The position numbers and the translations under genes were made by a program. Source: Micromonospora rubida (GTDB lineage Bacteria > Actinomycetota > Actinomycetes > Mycobacteriales > Micromonosporaceae). From it: a stretch of DNA of 64,000 bases. Positions 32,031 to 40,992 of the stretch are shown here, one piece after another. Under the pieces are notes generated by a model. That model did not search any database. It was not told where the DNA came from and saw only the letters and a program-made list of their open reading frames with translations. Within the stretch, counting starts at the first letter, position 1. The number at the start of each line of letters is the position of its first letter. The stretch covers positions 372,001 through 436,000 of the forward strand of contig NZ_JAAALO010000001.1 in NCBI RefSeq assembly GCF_009908295.1. The letters are read 5' to 3'.

Positions 32031-33806
32031 ATGATCGGACACCTCGATGACGACCGGCTGAGCGCCTTCGGCAAGCCGGCGCGGGTCACGGTATGGCCCG
32101 CGCCCGACGCGTTGCTGGAGGTCGGTAACGCGGAGACCCTGCTCAGGATCGTCGAGCGGGACGGCTGTTTCGTGGTGGAGAAGCAGGACCGTGGCGGGGC
32201 GTGGCACCCCCAGATGTCCACCGAGTCGCTGACGGTCGCGCGCCGCTACCTGATCGGGGAGATCGGCGGCTGGGTGCGGGCCGCCGTGGAACGGGGACAG
32301 CGAGGGCCGTCCCCGGACGAGCCGCTTCGGGACGGTTTCACGTTGACCGACCTCGGGCCGGCGGGGCTCGTGCTGTCCTGGCGCGAGGCGTCCGGTGAGC
32401 GGTCGGCCCGCTTCCCCCTTGGCCCGGGGCGCGGCAGGGCCGTGCGGTTCGCCAGGCACGCCGATCTGTCGGAGGAATCGATCATGCGCCGGTTCGGCGG
32501 CACCGGGGCGACGCCGGACGCGCTGCCGCCCGGCACCACCGCCCCGGCCGACGCCGACACCGAGGAGCAGCGGATGGCGGCGCGCGAGATCGTGCGGTTG
32601 GTGCGCCGCGAGCTGCCGGCGGGAGCGGACCGCCTCACGATGCGCGCCGGCGTCCTGGCGACGGTCGACTGCTGCCGGTGGTGGACGGCGTGGGGCGAGC
32701 GGCGCGAGGAGATCCACCCCCCGGACGACCCCGCGCTCCGCGACGCGCTCCACGCGTCGCGGCGGGCCTCCTACCGGCCGGGCCTGGGTACGTGGTTCGG
32801 CCTGGAGCTGACCGTGACGTCAACGGGCGACGTGACGATGCGGTTCGACCACGACGACGAGCCGGTGTGGTGGTCAGAACCCGTCGACCCCACCGCGTAC
32901 GTGGCGGAGCAGCGGTGCTTTCCCCGCGAGGAGACGCACCAGCCGCCGTGGCTGCGTCAGCGCCTGGCGCAGGGGCGTGCGCAACTGCCGCAGCGCCTGG
33001 TCGAGTGGGGCACCGAACTGTTCGGCCGGATAGCGCCGGGCGCCGAACTCGTCCACCACCTGCTGCCGGAGGACGACGCGGTGCTCGTCGTCCGCCCGGT
33101 CCGGGGCGGCGGTTCGATCTACGTCGCGCACGACGGGACCGTGCTGTACGTGGCGTCCGCCGTGCCGCCGCACCAGGCGCTCGAACTGTTCCGGTCCGGG
33201 CGGCGTACGCCCGCCGAGAAGTTCGTGGGACCGCAGGAGGATCCGCGTCCGGGGCGGGCAGGAGGCGGGGCGATGACGCTCCCGCTCCGCGAGTTCTCCC
33301 GCCCGCCGGATAGGCCGCGGGTGACCGGGCTTCAGCGGCTCGACGTCCAGCACGCCGACGCGCTGCTCCGCTTCGAGCGGGAGAACCGGGCGTACTTCGC
33401 CCGGTCCGTGCCGGACCGGGGCGACGACTACTTCGCCGGCTTCGACGTGCGACACGCGGGCCTGCTCGCGGAGCAGGCCGCCGGCCTGTGCCACTTCCAC
33501 GTACTGGTCGACGGCGACGGGGTCGTGCTGGGCCGGTTCAACCTGGTCGACGTCACCGACGGCAGCGCGGAGCTGGGGTTCCGGGTGGCCGAGCGGGCGG
33601 CTGGGCGGGGCGTGGCGACGGACGGCGTGCGCCGCGTGATCGAGCTGGCCCGCGCCGGGTACGGGCTGCGCCGGCTGGTCGCGTCGGCCGCGCTGGACAA
33701 CGCCGGTTCGCTCGGGGTGCTGCGGCGCACCGGTTTCGTCCCGGCCTGCGAGGTGCTGCTCGACGGGCGTCCCGGGCTTCGGCACGTCCGGGAGCTGGGG
33801 GCCTGA
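32031..33806 (+). CDS. Immunity-like protein fused in frame to a GNAT acetyltransferase
   Basis: 591 residues in one uninterrupted frame. Residues 1-165 (RIVERDGCFVVEKQDRG, TVARRYLIGEIGGWVR) look like polymorphic-toxin immunity proteins of the Imm61 type. Residues 180-330 (FDHDDEPVWW, YVAEQRCFPREETHQPPWL) resemble a second, YezG/DUF600-like immunity fold. Residues 330-415 (SIYVAHDGTVLYVASAVPPHQAL) are a third small domain. Residues 416-591 form a RimJ-like GNAT with GFRVAERAAGRGVATDGV, the acetyl-CoA loop. An internal ATG at 33273 (residue 415) has GGAGG just before it, so the GNAT may also be made alone. GAAGGG precedes the ATG at 32031. Fusion or lost stop codon are both possible; immunity roles are inferred. 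Confidence 0.6.
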   Translation: MIGHLDDDRLSAFGKPARVTVWPAPDALLEVGNAETLLRIVERDGCFVVEKQDRGGAWHPQMSTESLTVARRYLIGEIGGWVRAAVERGQRGPSPDEPLRDGFTLTDLGPAGLVLSWREASGERSARFPLGPGRGRAVRFARHADLSEESIMRRFGGTGATPDALPPGTTAPADADTEEQRMAAREIVRLVRRELPAGADRLTMRAGVLATVDCCRWWTAWGERREEIHPPDDPALRDALHASRRASYRPGLGTWFGLELTVTSTGDVTMRFDHDDEPVWWSEPVDPTAYVAEQRCFPREETHQPPWLRQRLAQGRAQLPQRLVEWGTELFGRIAPGAELVHHLLPEDDAVLVVRPVRGGGSIYVAHDGTVLYVASAVPPHQALELFRSGRRTPAEKFVGPQEDPRPGRAGGGAMTLPLREFSRPPDRPRVTGLQRLDVQHADALLRFERENRAYFARSVPDRGDDYFAGFDVRHAGLLAEQAAGLCHFHVLVDGDGVVLGRFNLVDVTDGSAELGFRVAERAAGRGVATDGVRRVIELARAGYGLRRLVASAALDNAGSLGVLRRTGFVPACEVLLDGRPGLRHVRELGA

Positions 33807-33924
33807 CGCGGATCGACGCGCCCGCGTCGCCCCCGGGAGGCGGTCGACCCGACCGGGTGACGGCTGTTTCCGCAGCTCACCTCATGGGTACCGGAGGGAT
33901 CACCAGCAACCGAGGGGGTCACGG

Positions 33925-34425
33925 GTGTCCACCGATGCCATCGTCCTGTTGAAAGAGGACCACAAGGAGATGCGCCGTCTGTTCAAGGCGTTCCAGGATG
34001 CCGAGGACGGGCCGGCGAGCCGGCGGCAGAAGCTGGTCGGGCAGATCCTGGAGGCCCTCACGGTGCACACCTACCTGGAGAACGAGGTGATGTATCCGGA
34101 GGTCCGCAAGCTGCTGCCGGACCTGGAGGACGACATCCTCGAGTCGTACGAGGAGCACCACGTCGCCGACCTGCTCTGCGCCGAACTGGCCGCCATGGAT
34201 GCCGACCACGAGCACTTCAACGCCAAGACGACGGTGCTGATCGAGAACGTGCAGCACCACGTCGAGGAGGAGGAGCAGGAGTGGTTCCCGAAGGTGCGGG
34301 AGGCGCTCGGCCGCAACCAGTTGCAGGAGATCGGCGAGCGGATGATCGCGCTGCGCCCCGACGCGCCGCGCAGCCCGACCGAGCCCAAGGCGATCAAGAA
34401 GGCCGTCGACGCGGTCACCGCCTGA
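33925..34425 (+). CDS. Hemerythrin HHE domain protein
   Basis: 166 residues. A four-helix bundle carries LLKEDHKEMRRLFKAF, VHTYLENEVMYPEV, ESYEEHHVADLL and NVQHHVEEEEQEWFP, in which the spaced His and Glu residues form the di-iron site of HHE proteins. It likely binds oxygen, NO or iron, or senses redox state, in the cytoplasm. The GTG start has GAGGGGG upstream. It is a single gene followed by two hairpins. HHE proteins are common in actinobacteria and their roles are mostly unassigned. Confidence 0.9.
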   Translation: MSTDAIVLLKEDHKEMRRLFKAFQDAEDGPASRRQKLVGQILEALTVHTYLENEVMYPEVRKLLPDLEDDILESYEEHHVADLLCAELAAMDADHEHFNAKTTVLIENVQHHVEEEEQEWFPKVREALGRNQLQEIGERMIALRPDAPRSPTEPKAIKKAVDAVTA

Positions 34426-34443
34426 GCGCGCACGACCCTGGCC

Positions 34444-34550
34444 CGGGGCCCGGCCCAACGGCCGGGCCCGCCGTCGTCTCCACCGCCGATTTTTGGACGG
34501 TTGCCGTCCGCCGGTGGCTGTTCAGTCCCGTGGGAACGGCAACCGTCCAA
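34444..34550. terminator. Two hairpins between hemerythrin and phosphoesterase genes
   Basis: The first hairpin (34444-34468) is a GGGCCCGGC/GCCGGGCCC stem. The second pairs 34493-34507 with 34536-34550 over 15 perfect base pairs around a 28-base loop. They lie between converging genes and probably terminate both. Confidence 0.65.
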
Positions 34551-34584
34551 GATCCGAGGTCGCCGAGCGCGGGGAGGGGGCGGG

Positions 34585-35433
34585 TCAGGTGGTGGGGGGT
34601 GGGGGGAGGATCTGGCGGAGCTGGCCGGGTGGGGCGGCGCGGGGGCGCCACTCCCGGGGGTAGCCCACCGACACCTCCTCGAAGCGCACCCCGTCGTGCC
34701 AGGTGGTGCGGGGGATGTGCAGGTGGCCGTAGACGGCCGCGACGGCGTCGTAGCGCAGGTGCCAGTCGGCGGTGGCGTCGGTGCCGCACCACTGGGCGAA
34801 GATCGGGTAGCGCAGGACCCGGGTCGGCTCTCGCACCAGCGGCCAGTGGCTGACCAGCACCGTCGGTATTGCCGGGTCGCGGGCGTCGAGCCGCCGGGCG
34901 GTCCCGGCCACCCGGGCCGCGCACCACGCCTGCCTGCTCGGGTACGGGTCGGGGTGCAGCAGGAACTCGTCGGTGCAGACGATCCCGGTGGCGTACGCCT
35001 CGGCGAGCGCCGCCTCTCGGGTGTCCAGCCCTTCGGGCCGCCAGCCGTAGTCGTACAGCAGGAACAGCGGCGCCACCAACGCCGGCCCGCCGGGGCCCCG
35101 CCACACCGGGTACGGGTCCTCCGGGGTGAGCACGCCCAGCCCCCGGCAGACCTGGACGAGGTGCCGGTAGCGGGCCTCGCCGCGCAGGGCGATCGGGTCG
35201 GCCGGGGGCGTCCACAGCTCGTGGTTGCCGGGCGCCCAGACCACCTTGGCGAAGCGGCGGCTGAGCAGGCCGAGCGCCCACTCGACGTCGGCCACGGTGT
35301 CGCCCACGTCGCCCGCGACCAGCAGCCAGTCGCCCGGCGAGCGGGGCCGCAGGCCCTCGACGATGTCCCGGTTCTCCGCGTACCCCACGTGCAGGTCACT
35401 GATGGCGAGCAACGCGCCGTCGTCCTTCGCCAT
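34585..35433 (-). CDS. Calcineurin-like metallophosphoesterase
   Basis: 282 residues. The metal and active-site motifs appear in order: ISDLHVGYAENR (D-x-H), VAGDVGDTV (GD), WAPGNHELWT (GNHE), VLVSHWPL (H) and VYGHLHIPR (GHxH). This is the complete binuclear-metal set, so the enzyme should be active as a phosphomonoesterase or phosphodiesterase; the natural substrate cannot be inferred. No signal peptide, hence cytoplasmic. It converges with the hemerythrin gene and is divergent from glyA. Confidence 0.92.
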   Translation of the reverse strand: MAKDDGALLAISDLHVGYAENRDIVEGLRPRSPGDWLLVAGDVGDTVADVEWALGLLSRRFAKVVWAPGNHELWTPPADPIALRGEARYRHLVQVCRGLGVLTPEDPYPVWRGPGGPALVAPLFLLYDYGWRPEGLDTREAALAEAYATGIVCTDEFLLHPDPYPSRQAWCAARVAGTARRLDARDPAIPTVLVSHWPLVREPTRVLRYPIFAQWCGTDATADWHLRYDAVAAVYGHLHIPRTTWHDGVRFEEVSVGYPREWRPRAAPPGQLRQILPPPPTT

Positions 35434-35578
35434 CCGTCGATCCTACGGGAGGCAACTCCCGCCCCGGGAGGCACGGCGGCGACGGCCGGGTCGTGCGCTC
35501 GCCGCGTCTCTCCGCTCCCCCGCAGGCAGGGCCACGGAGGGCGGCCGGGGCGGCGGAGGCGGACCGGGTACGATCAGC

Positions 35579-35660
35579 ACGGGCCGTGACTGGCGCGTGG
35601 GGATGGAAAACCATCGGGAAGCGGTCCCGTCATGAGGACGTTTGCCGAGCGCCTGGGCCT
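35579..35660 (+). ncRNA. ZTP (pfl) riboswitch before glyA
   Basis: The leader contains GGGCCGTGACTGGCG, a hairpin GGATGGAAAACCATC, then CGGGAAGCGGTCCC, and after a variable linker the conserved GCCGAGCGCCTGGGC. These are the two conserved halves of the pfl/ZTP aptamer, which binds ZTP/ZMP and switches on one-carbon and purine genes when folate is short. The riboswitch ends about 23 bases before the glyA start, whose AGGAGGT ribosome-binding site follows directly, so translational or early transcriptional control is plausible. Confidence 0.9.
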
Positions 35661-35683
35661 TCCGCACGTCACCAGGAGGTCGC

Positions 35684-37123
35684 ATGTCGTCGCCGAATGC
35701 CGAGTCCACCGCCTTCCGCAGCGCCCTTGAGGTGATCCGGGCCGTGGAGCCCCGGGTCGCCGACGCGATCGGGGCGGAGCTGGCCGACCAGCGCGAGTCG
35801 CTCAAGCTGATCGCCAGCGAGAACTACGCCTCCCCCGCCACGCTGCTGGCGATGGGCAACTGGTTCAGCGACAAGTACGCCGAGGGCACGGTCGGCCGCC
35901 GCTTCTACGCCGGCTGCCAGAACGTCGACACCGTCGAGGCGCTCGCCGCCGAGCACGCCAAGGAGCTGTTCGGCGCCGCGCACGCGTACGTGCAGCCGCA
36001 CTCCGGGATCGACGCGAACCTGGTGGCGTTCTGGGCGGTGCTGGCCGACCGGGTCGAGGCGCCGGCCCTGAAGAAGGCCCAGGCGCGGCACGTCAACGAC
36101 CTGACCGAGGAGGACTGGTTCACGCTGCGCCGGGAGCTGGGCAACCAGCGGATGCTCGGCATGTCCCTGGACGCGGGCGGCCACCTCACCCACGGCTTCC
36201 GGCCGAACATCTCCGGCAAGATGTTCGACCAGCGCAGCTACGGCACCGACCCGGTGACCGGGCTGGTCGACTACGACAAGGTCGCCGAGGCGGCCCGCGA
36301 GTTCAAGCCGATGATCCTGGTCGCCGGCTACTCGGCGTACCCGCGGAAGGTAAACTTCCGGATCATGCGGGAGATCGCCGACTCGGTCGGCGCGACGTTC
36401 ATGGTCGACATGGCGCACTTCGCCGGCCTGGTGGCGGGCAAGGTCTTCACCGGGGACTTCGACCCGGTGCCACACGCGCACATCGTCACCACCACCACCC
36501 ACAAGTCGCTGCGCGGCCCGCGCGGCGGCATGGTGCTCTGCGGCCCGGAGCTGGCCGACCAGGTGGACCGGGGCTGCCCGATGGTGCTCGGCGGCCCGCT
36601 GCCGCACGTGATGGCCGCCAAGGCGGTCGCCCTGGCCGAGGCCCGCCGCCCCGACTTCGCCGACTACGCCCAGCGGATCGTCGACAACGCCCAGGCCCTC
36701 GCCGAGGGCCTGCTGCGCCGGGGCGCGAAGCTGGTCACCGACGGCACCGACAACCACCTGGTGCTGATCGACGTCTCCGGGTACGGGCTGACCGGCCGGC
36801 AGGCCGAGCAGGCGCTGCTCGACTCGGGCATCGTCACCAACCGCAACTCCGTCCCGCAGGACCCGAACGGCGCCTGGTACACCTCGGGCATCCGGATCGG
36901 CACCCCGGCGCTGACCACCCGGGGCCTGGGCGTCGCCGAGATGGACGCCACCGCCGAGCTGATCCACACCGTGCTCAACCAGACCGTCTCCGGCTCGAAC
37001 GCCGACGGCACCCCGTCGAAGGCCAAGTACGTCCTCGAACCGGCGCTGGCCGACAAGGTCAGCCACCAGGCCGCCGAGCTCCTGTCGGCCTTCCCGCTCT
37101 ACCCCTCGGTCACCCTGAGCTGA
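35684..37123 (+). CDS. glyA: Serine hydroxymethyltransferase
   Basis: 479 residues, PLP-dependent. It interconverts serine and glycine with tetrahydrofolate, the main source of one-carbon units. [16 protein letters not shown] is the family opening; [15 protein letters not shown] and the PLP-lysine motif [15 protein letters not shown] are intact, as is [15 protein letters not shown]. An insert around residues 125-160 ([19 protein letters not shown]) makes it the long form typical of actinobacteria. AGGAGGT precedes the ATG. It is controlled by the ZTP riboswitch immediately upstream. Confidence 0.97.
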   Translation: MSSPNAESTAFRSALEVIRAVEPRVADAIGAELADQRESLKLIASENYASPATLLAMGNWFSDKYAEGTVGRRFYAGCQNVDTVEALAAEHAKELFGAAHAYVQPHSGIDANLVAFWAVLADRVEAPALKKAQARHVNDLTEEDWFTLRRELGNQRMLGMSLDAGGHLTHGFRPNISGKMFDQRSYGTDPVTGLVDYDKVAEAAREFKPMILVAGYSAYPRKVNFRIMREIADSVGATFMVDMAHFAGLVAGKVFTGDFDPVPHAHIVTTTTHKSLRGPRGGMVLCGPELADQVDRGCPMVLGGPLPHVMAAKAVALAEARRPDFADYAQRIVDNAQALAEGLLRRGAKLVTDGTDNHLVLIDVSGYGLTGRQAEQALLDSGIVTNRNSVPQDPNGAWYTSGIRIGTPALTTRGLGVAEMDATAELIHTVLNQTVSGSNADGTPSKAKYVLEPALADKVSHQAAELLSAFPLYPSVTLS

Positions 37124-37234
37124 TCCGCCCCTCCGCCCCCGCCGATCCTGGAGGCGTGGTGCCCGGAGACGGCTGGTTCACACCAGCCCGTCCCCCGCCA
37201 CAAGTCCATGATCGGCGGGGCGGGGGCGAGGATC
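37124..37234. terminator. Imperfect long inverted repeat after glyA
   Basis: GC-rich arms around 37122-37147 and 37210-37234 can pair, both carrying GCCCC(C)GCCGATC or its complement. It lies between converging glyA and the small downstream gene. Confidence 0.4.
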
Positions 37235-37493
37235 AGTCGAGGGGACGCTTGAGGTGGTAGCGGTGGACCTCGGTGCTGCCCTGGACGTTGTTCACGTCCT
37301 CGGCGGCGGAGACCAGCTCCCAGCCGTCCCGGCCGGCGCGGTTGAGGTGGGCGATCGCGGTGTCGCCGTACGCGGTGATGTCGGTGCGGGACCCGTCCGG
37401 GCCGTACCAGACGAACGAGACGTGGAAATTGCGTCCCTGCCCCTGGTAGCGGCGGACCAACAGCGCGTACTCCCATGCGACCATGCGATCCAT
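37233..37493 (-). CDS. Small DUF4177-like protein
   Basis: 86 residues. VAWEYALLVRRY near the start and HLNRAGRDGWELVSAAEDV in the middle follow the W-E-Y ... L-N-x-x-G-x-x-G-W-E-L-V pattern of DUF4177-type small proteins of unknown function; the C-terminus is HRYHLKRPLD. Start ATG at 37493, or nine bases later at 37484. It lies at the edge of the hydroxyphenylglycine genes with no sign that it belongs to them. Confidence 0.65.
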   Translation of the reverse strand: MDRMVAWEYALLVRRYQGQGRNFHVSFVWYGPDGSRTDITAYGDTAIAHLNRAGRDGWELVSAAEDVNNVQGSTEVHRYHLKRPLD

Positions 37494-37554
37494 TATGGCC
37501 GGTGCGTCCGGACGGCGAACGCACGGGGGGTGGCGGAACGGCGACAGTGCGGGG

Positions 37555-38874
37555 TCAGGCCAGCGCCGCCGGGGCCGCCGCCCGGGTCAGCTCGTCGGCG
37601 ATCAGCGCGGCGAGGCGGTCCAGGCCGACGTCGATCTGCTCGCAGGTGACGGCGCTGATCGACAACCGCAGCGCGGCCACCGGGGCGGTGTCGTCGTAGA
37701 AGTGCGCCATCGGGGTCCACAGCACGCCGTACTCCTGCGCCGAGCGGCGCAGCAGCGCGTCGTCGACGGGGAACGGGACGGTCAGCACCGCGAAGAAACC
37801 GCCGGCCGGGACGTTCCAGGACACCGGGGAGGGCGCCGGGAACCGCCGCGCCAGGCCCGCCACCAGGTGGCGCAGGTTGCGGGCGTACGCGGCGCGGTGC
37901 CGGACGTTCGCCGCGACCAGGCTGCCCCCGTGGGCGAGCAGCGCGCCCCCGACCACCGCCTGGGCGATCGCCGAGGTGTTCACCGTGACCATGCTCTTGA
38001 TCTTCGCGAGCTGGTCGGCGAGCGGCCCCACCGCTCCGTCGGAGCCCCGGACCCGCTGGTCGGCCACCACATAGCCGACCCGGGCCCCGGGCAGCACGGT
38101 CTTGGCGAACGAGCCGAGGTAGACCACCCGCCGGCCGGTGTCCAGGGCCTTGAGCGTCGGCACCCGCTGCGCGCCGTCGGCGTGGAACAGCCCGTACGGG
38201 TTGTCCTCGATCAGCAGCAGGTCCTCCTCCGCGGCGAGGTCGAGCAGCCGCCGCCGGTCGGCCAGGTCGATGCTGGTCCCGGACGGGTTGGCGAAGTCCG
38301 GCATCACGTAGCAGGCGCGCGGACGCAGCCCCTCGGAGCGGGCCCGGCGCACCTGCTGGCGCAGGTCGGCCAGGTCGATCCCGGCCGGGCCGCCGGCGAC
38401 CGGGCGCACCGGCAGGTCCACCAGCCGGGCCGCCCCGGTGAGCCCCACGTACGTCGGGGCGACCGCGAGCAGCACGTCCCGGGGGTCGGCGCGCAGCGCG
38501 CGCAGCACCAGCAGCATCGCCTCCTGGCAGCCGACGGTCACCACGATCGACTCCGGGTCGACGGTGATCCGCTCGTCGACGGCGAGGTTGCGGGCCACCA
38601 GGTCGTGGATGATCCCCTTGGTCCGGCCGTACTGGAACAGGGTGCGGTGCACCTGCTCCGGGCCGTACCCGAGGTCGTCGACCAGGTGCGCCCGGAAGGT
38701 CTCCAGGTGCCGGTGCAGGTCGGCGACGTCGAAGAACTCCTCGTGCGGCCGGCCGGCGGCCAGCGACACCGCCGCCGGGTAGCGCTGGGCCACCTCGTTG
38801 AGGAAGTTCATCGAGTTCAGCGCCGGATCGTCCACCGCCGGGTGCAGGTCCGCGACGTCCAGGTCCACCTCCAT
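37555..38874 (-). CDS. hpgT: L-4-hydroxyphenylglycine (HpgT-type) aminotransferase
   Basis: 439 residues, fold-type I PLP aminotransferase. Near the N-terminus ALNSMNFLNEVAQRYPAAVSLAAGRPHEEF closely matches HpgT from glycopeptide clusters. Further motifs are MPDFANPSGTS, LLIEDNPYGLF (PLP ring Asp and Tyr) and SFAKTVLPGARVGY, whose Lys forms the Schiff base. In the known pathway HpgT transaminates 4-hydroxybenzoylformate to L-4-hydroxyphenylglycine, usually using tyrosine as donor. The ATG at 38874 has GGAGG upstream; GTG at 38904 is also possible. It follows the HmO gene by 2-32 bp, forming the last step of an operon P450-hydrolase-HmO-HpgT. Confidence 0.88.
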   Translation of the reverse strand: MEVDLDVADLHPAVDDPALNSMNFLNEVAQRYPAAVSLAAGRPHEEFFDVADLHRHLETFRAHLVDDLGYGPEQVHRTLFQYGRTKGIIHDLVARNLAVDERITVDPESIVVTVGCQEAMLLVLRALRADPRDVLLAVAPTYVGLTGAARLVDLPVRPVAGGPAGIDLADLRQQVRRARSEGLRPRACYVMPDFANPSGTSIDLADRRRLLDLAAEEDLLLIEDNPYGLFHADGAQRVPTLKALDTGRRVVYLGSFAKTVLPGARVGYVVADQRVRGSDGAVGPLADQLAKIKSMVTVNTSAIAQAVVGGALLAHGGSLVAANVRHRAAYARNLRHLVAGLARRFPAPSPVSWNVPAGGFFAVLTVPFPVDDALLRRSAQEYGVLWTPMAHFYDDTAPVAALRLSISAVTCEQIDVGLDRLAALIADELTRAAAPAALA

Positions 38875-38906
38875 GGCCGCCTCCACCGGTCGTCCACCGT
38901 CCACGT

Positions 38907-40019
38907 TCAGCCTCCCGTGATCGTCTGCAGGTCGCGGGCCTCGGCCGGGTCGGCGCACCCGGCGAGGGTGAGCGCGTCGCGCAGCTCGGCGGCGAGCAGC
39001 GCGAACGCGGCGTCGGCGCCGGCCCGCCCGCCGACGGCCAGCGCCCACAGCAGCGGCCGGCCGACCAGCACCCCCGACGCGCCGAGCGCCAGTGCGCGCA
39101 GCACGTCGACGCCGCCGCTGATCCCGCTGTCGACGAGCACCTCGCACCGGTCACCCACCGCGGTCAGCACCTCCGGCAGCATGGTGACGGCGGCCGGGGC
39201 CGCGTCGAGCTGCCGCCCGCCGTGGTTGGACACCACCACCGCGTCCGCGCCCGCGTCGGCGGCGAGCACCGCGTCGCGGGGGTCGAGGATCCCCTTGACC
39301 ACCAGCGGCAGGTCGGTCTGCCCCCGCATCCAGTCGACGTCGGACCAGGTCAGGGCGGGGGCGAAGACGGCGCTGGTGTGCCGGGCCACGGCGGAGGTGC
39401 CGGGGATGCCGGCGTGCGCGAGGTCGTCGCGGCTGCCCGGCAGGTTGGCCGCGCTCACCTCCCGCGGCAGGGCGAAGCCGTTGCGCACGTCGCGCAGCCG
39501 GGGGCCGAGGATCGGCACGTCGACGGTGACCATGAGGGCGGTGCAGCCGGCCCGGTGCGCCCGGTCCACCAGCTCCCGCACCATCCCCCGGTCGCGCAGC
39601 CAGTAGAGCTGGAACCAGACCGGGCCGCCGACCGCCGCGATCTCCTCGACGGTGGTGCTGCTCAGCGTGCTCACCACGTACGGCACCCCGGCCGCGTGGG
39701 CCGCCGCCGCGAGCGCCGGCTCGCCGTCGGGGTGCACCAACCGCTGGTACGCCATGGGTGCCACCGCCACCGGCAGGGCGTACGGCCGGCCGAGCAGCGG
39801 GGCGTCGGTGCGGGGCCGGTCGACGCCGCGCAGCATCCGGGGCAGCACGGCGATCCGGTCCAGCGCGGCCCGGTTCCCCGCGAGGGCGGTCTCGGTGCCG
39901 CTGCCGCCGGCCACGAAGTCGTACACCTCGGGCGGGAGGACGTCGCGGGCCAGGGCGGCGAAGTCGGCGAGGCTCGCCGCGAGCGGCACCCCGCCCGGGA
40001 CGGGGGCCGGGTCAGTCAT
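38907..40019 (-). CDS. hmo: 4-hydroxymandelate oxidase (FMN-dependent, HmO type)
   Basis: 370 residues, alpha-hydroxyacid oxidase TIM barrel. YDFVAGGSGTETAL, PYVVSTLSSTTVEEIA, WFQLYWLRDR and the catalytic SNHGGRQLDAAPA (His base and substrate Arg) are intact, followed by DSGISGGVDVLRALALGA and GVLVGRPLLWALA for FMN phosphate. In hydroxyphenylglycine synthesis it oxidises 4-hydroxymandelate to 4-hydroxybenzoylformate. The assignment over plain lactate or glycolate oxidase rests on pairing with hpgT and hmaS in the same region. The ATG at 40019 overlaps the end of the upstream hydrolase gene by 8 bp. Confidence 0.87.
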   Translation of the reverse strand: MTDPAPVPGGVPLAASLADFAALARDVLPPEVYDFVAGGSGTETALAGNRAALDRIAVLPRMLRGVDRPRTDAPLLGRPYALPVAVAPMAYQRLVHPDGEPALAAAAHAAGVPYVVSTLSSTTVEEIAAVGGPVWFQLYWLRDRGMVRELVDRAHRAGCTALMVTVDVPILGPRLRDVRNGFALPREVSAANLPGSRDDLAHAGIPGTSAVARHTSAVFAPALTWSDVDWMRGQTDLPLVVKGILDPRDAVLAADAGADAVVVSNHGGRQLDAAPAAVTMLPEVLTAVGDRCEVLVDSGISGGVDVLRALALGASGVLVGRPLLWALAVGGRAGADAAFALLAAELRDALTLAGCADPAEARDLQTITGG

Positions 40020-40983
40020 CGACGGCTCCCGCCTCGGAGAGGAGCGCCGGGGCGGTCCCGAGCCGCTCACGCAGGAACGCGGCGGCCCGGTCCTGGGCCC
40101 GCCGGCCCGCGTCGAACGCGCCCGGCATGGCGAAGAACCCGTGGATCATCCCGTCGTAGCGGGCCAGCTCGACCGGCACCCCGGCGTCGCGCAGGCGGGA
40201 CGCGTACCGCTCCCCCTCGTCGCGCAGCGGGTCGTACTCGGCGGTGACGACCAGGGCCGGCGGCAGGCCGGTCAGGTCCTCGGCGAGCAGCGGCGAGGCG
40301 AGCGGGTCCTCGGCCGTGGCCGGGTCGGGCAGGTAGTGCCCCCGGTACCAGGCCACCGAGTGCCGGTTGAACAGCAGCGGGTCCTGCTCGCCGGCCGGCT
40401 CGTCCCGCCGGCGCTGGTCGGTGTTCGGGTAGACCAGGAGTTGGGCGGCGAGCGCCGGCCCGCCCGCGTCCCGGGCCAGCAGGGTGACCGCGGCGGCGAG
40501 GTTGCCGCCGGCGCTGTCCCCGCCGACGGCCAGCCGGTCCGGGTCGACCCCGAACTCGTCGGCGTGCCCGGCGAGCCAGCGCACGGCGGCGTGGCAGTCG
40601 TGCACGGCCGCCGGGAACGGGTGTTCGGGGGCCAGCCGGTAGCCGACGGTCACCACCTGGCAGCCGGCGGCGTTGGCCAGCCGGCGGCAGATGCCGTCGG
40701 CTGTGTCGACGCTGCCCAGCGTCCAGCCGCCGCCGAAGAAGTAGACCAGCGTGGGCAGCAGGCCCGCCCCGGCCGGCCGGTGCACGCGGATCGGGAGGTC
40801 CCCGGCGGGGCCGGGGACGACTTCGTCGCGTACCTCGTGCACCGGCTCGACGTCGCCGCCGCCGGCCCGGATCGCGGCCAGGTCGGCGGCGCGGGCCTCG
40901 GCGAGGGACTGGGTGTACAGGGGCGTGCCGCCGGCCGCCGCACGGGCGGCCCGGTACTCGATCACCTGCGGGTCCAGGGGCAT
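40012..40983 (-). CDS. Alpha/beta hydrolase (HSL family)
   Basis: 323 residues. The oxyanion loop is YFFGGGWTLGS (HGGG replaced by FGGG), and the nucleophile elbow is GGDSAGGNLAAAV. Later VTAEYDPLRDEG (Asp) and YDGMIHGFF (His) complete the triad. These are the features of hormone-sensitive-lipase-like esterases. It is encoded between the P450 and HmO genes with a 9-bp gap and an 8-bp overlap, so it is part of the cluster; it may release or edit an intermediate, or hydrolyse an ester in the product. The change in the first oxyanion residue is unusual. Confidence 0.85.
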   Translation of the reverse strand: MPLDPQVIEYRAARAAAGGTPLYTQSLAEARAADLAAIRAGGGDVEPVHEVRDEVVPGPAGDLPIRVHRPAGAGLLPTLVYFFGGGWTLGSVDTADGICRRLANAAGCQVVTVGYRLAPEHPFPAAVHDCHAAVRWLAGHADEFGVDPDRLAVGGDSAGGNLAAAVTLLARDAGGPALAAQLLVYPNTDQRRRDEPAGEQDPLLFNRHSVAWYRGHYLPDPATAEDPLASPLLAEDLTGLPPALVVTAEYDPLRDEGERYASRLRDAGVPVELARYDGMIHGFFAMPGAFDAGRRAQDRAAAFLRERLGTAPALLSEAGAVDD

Positions 40984-40992
40984 GCCGGTCTC

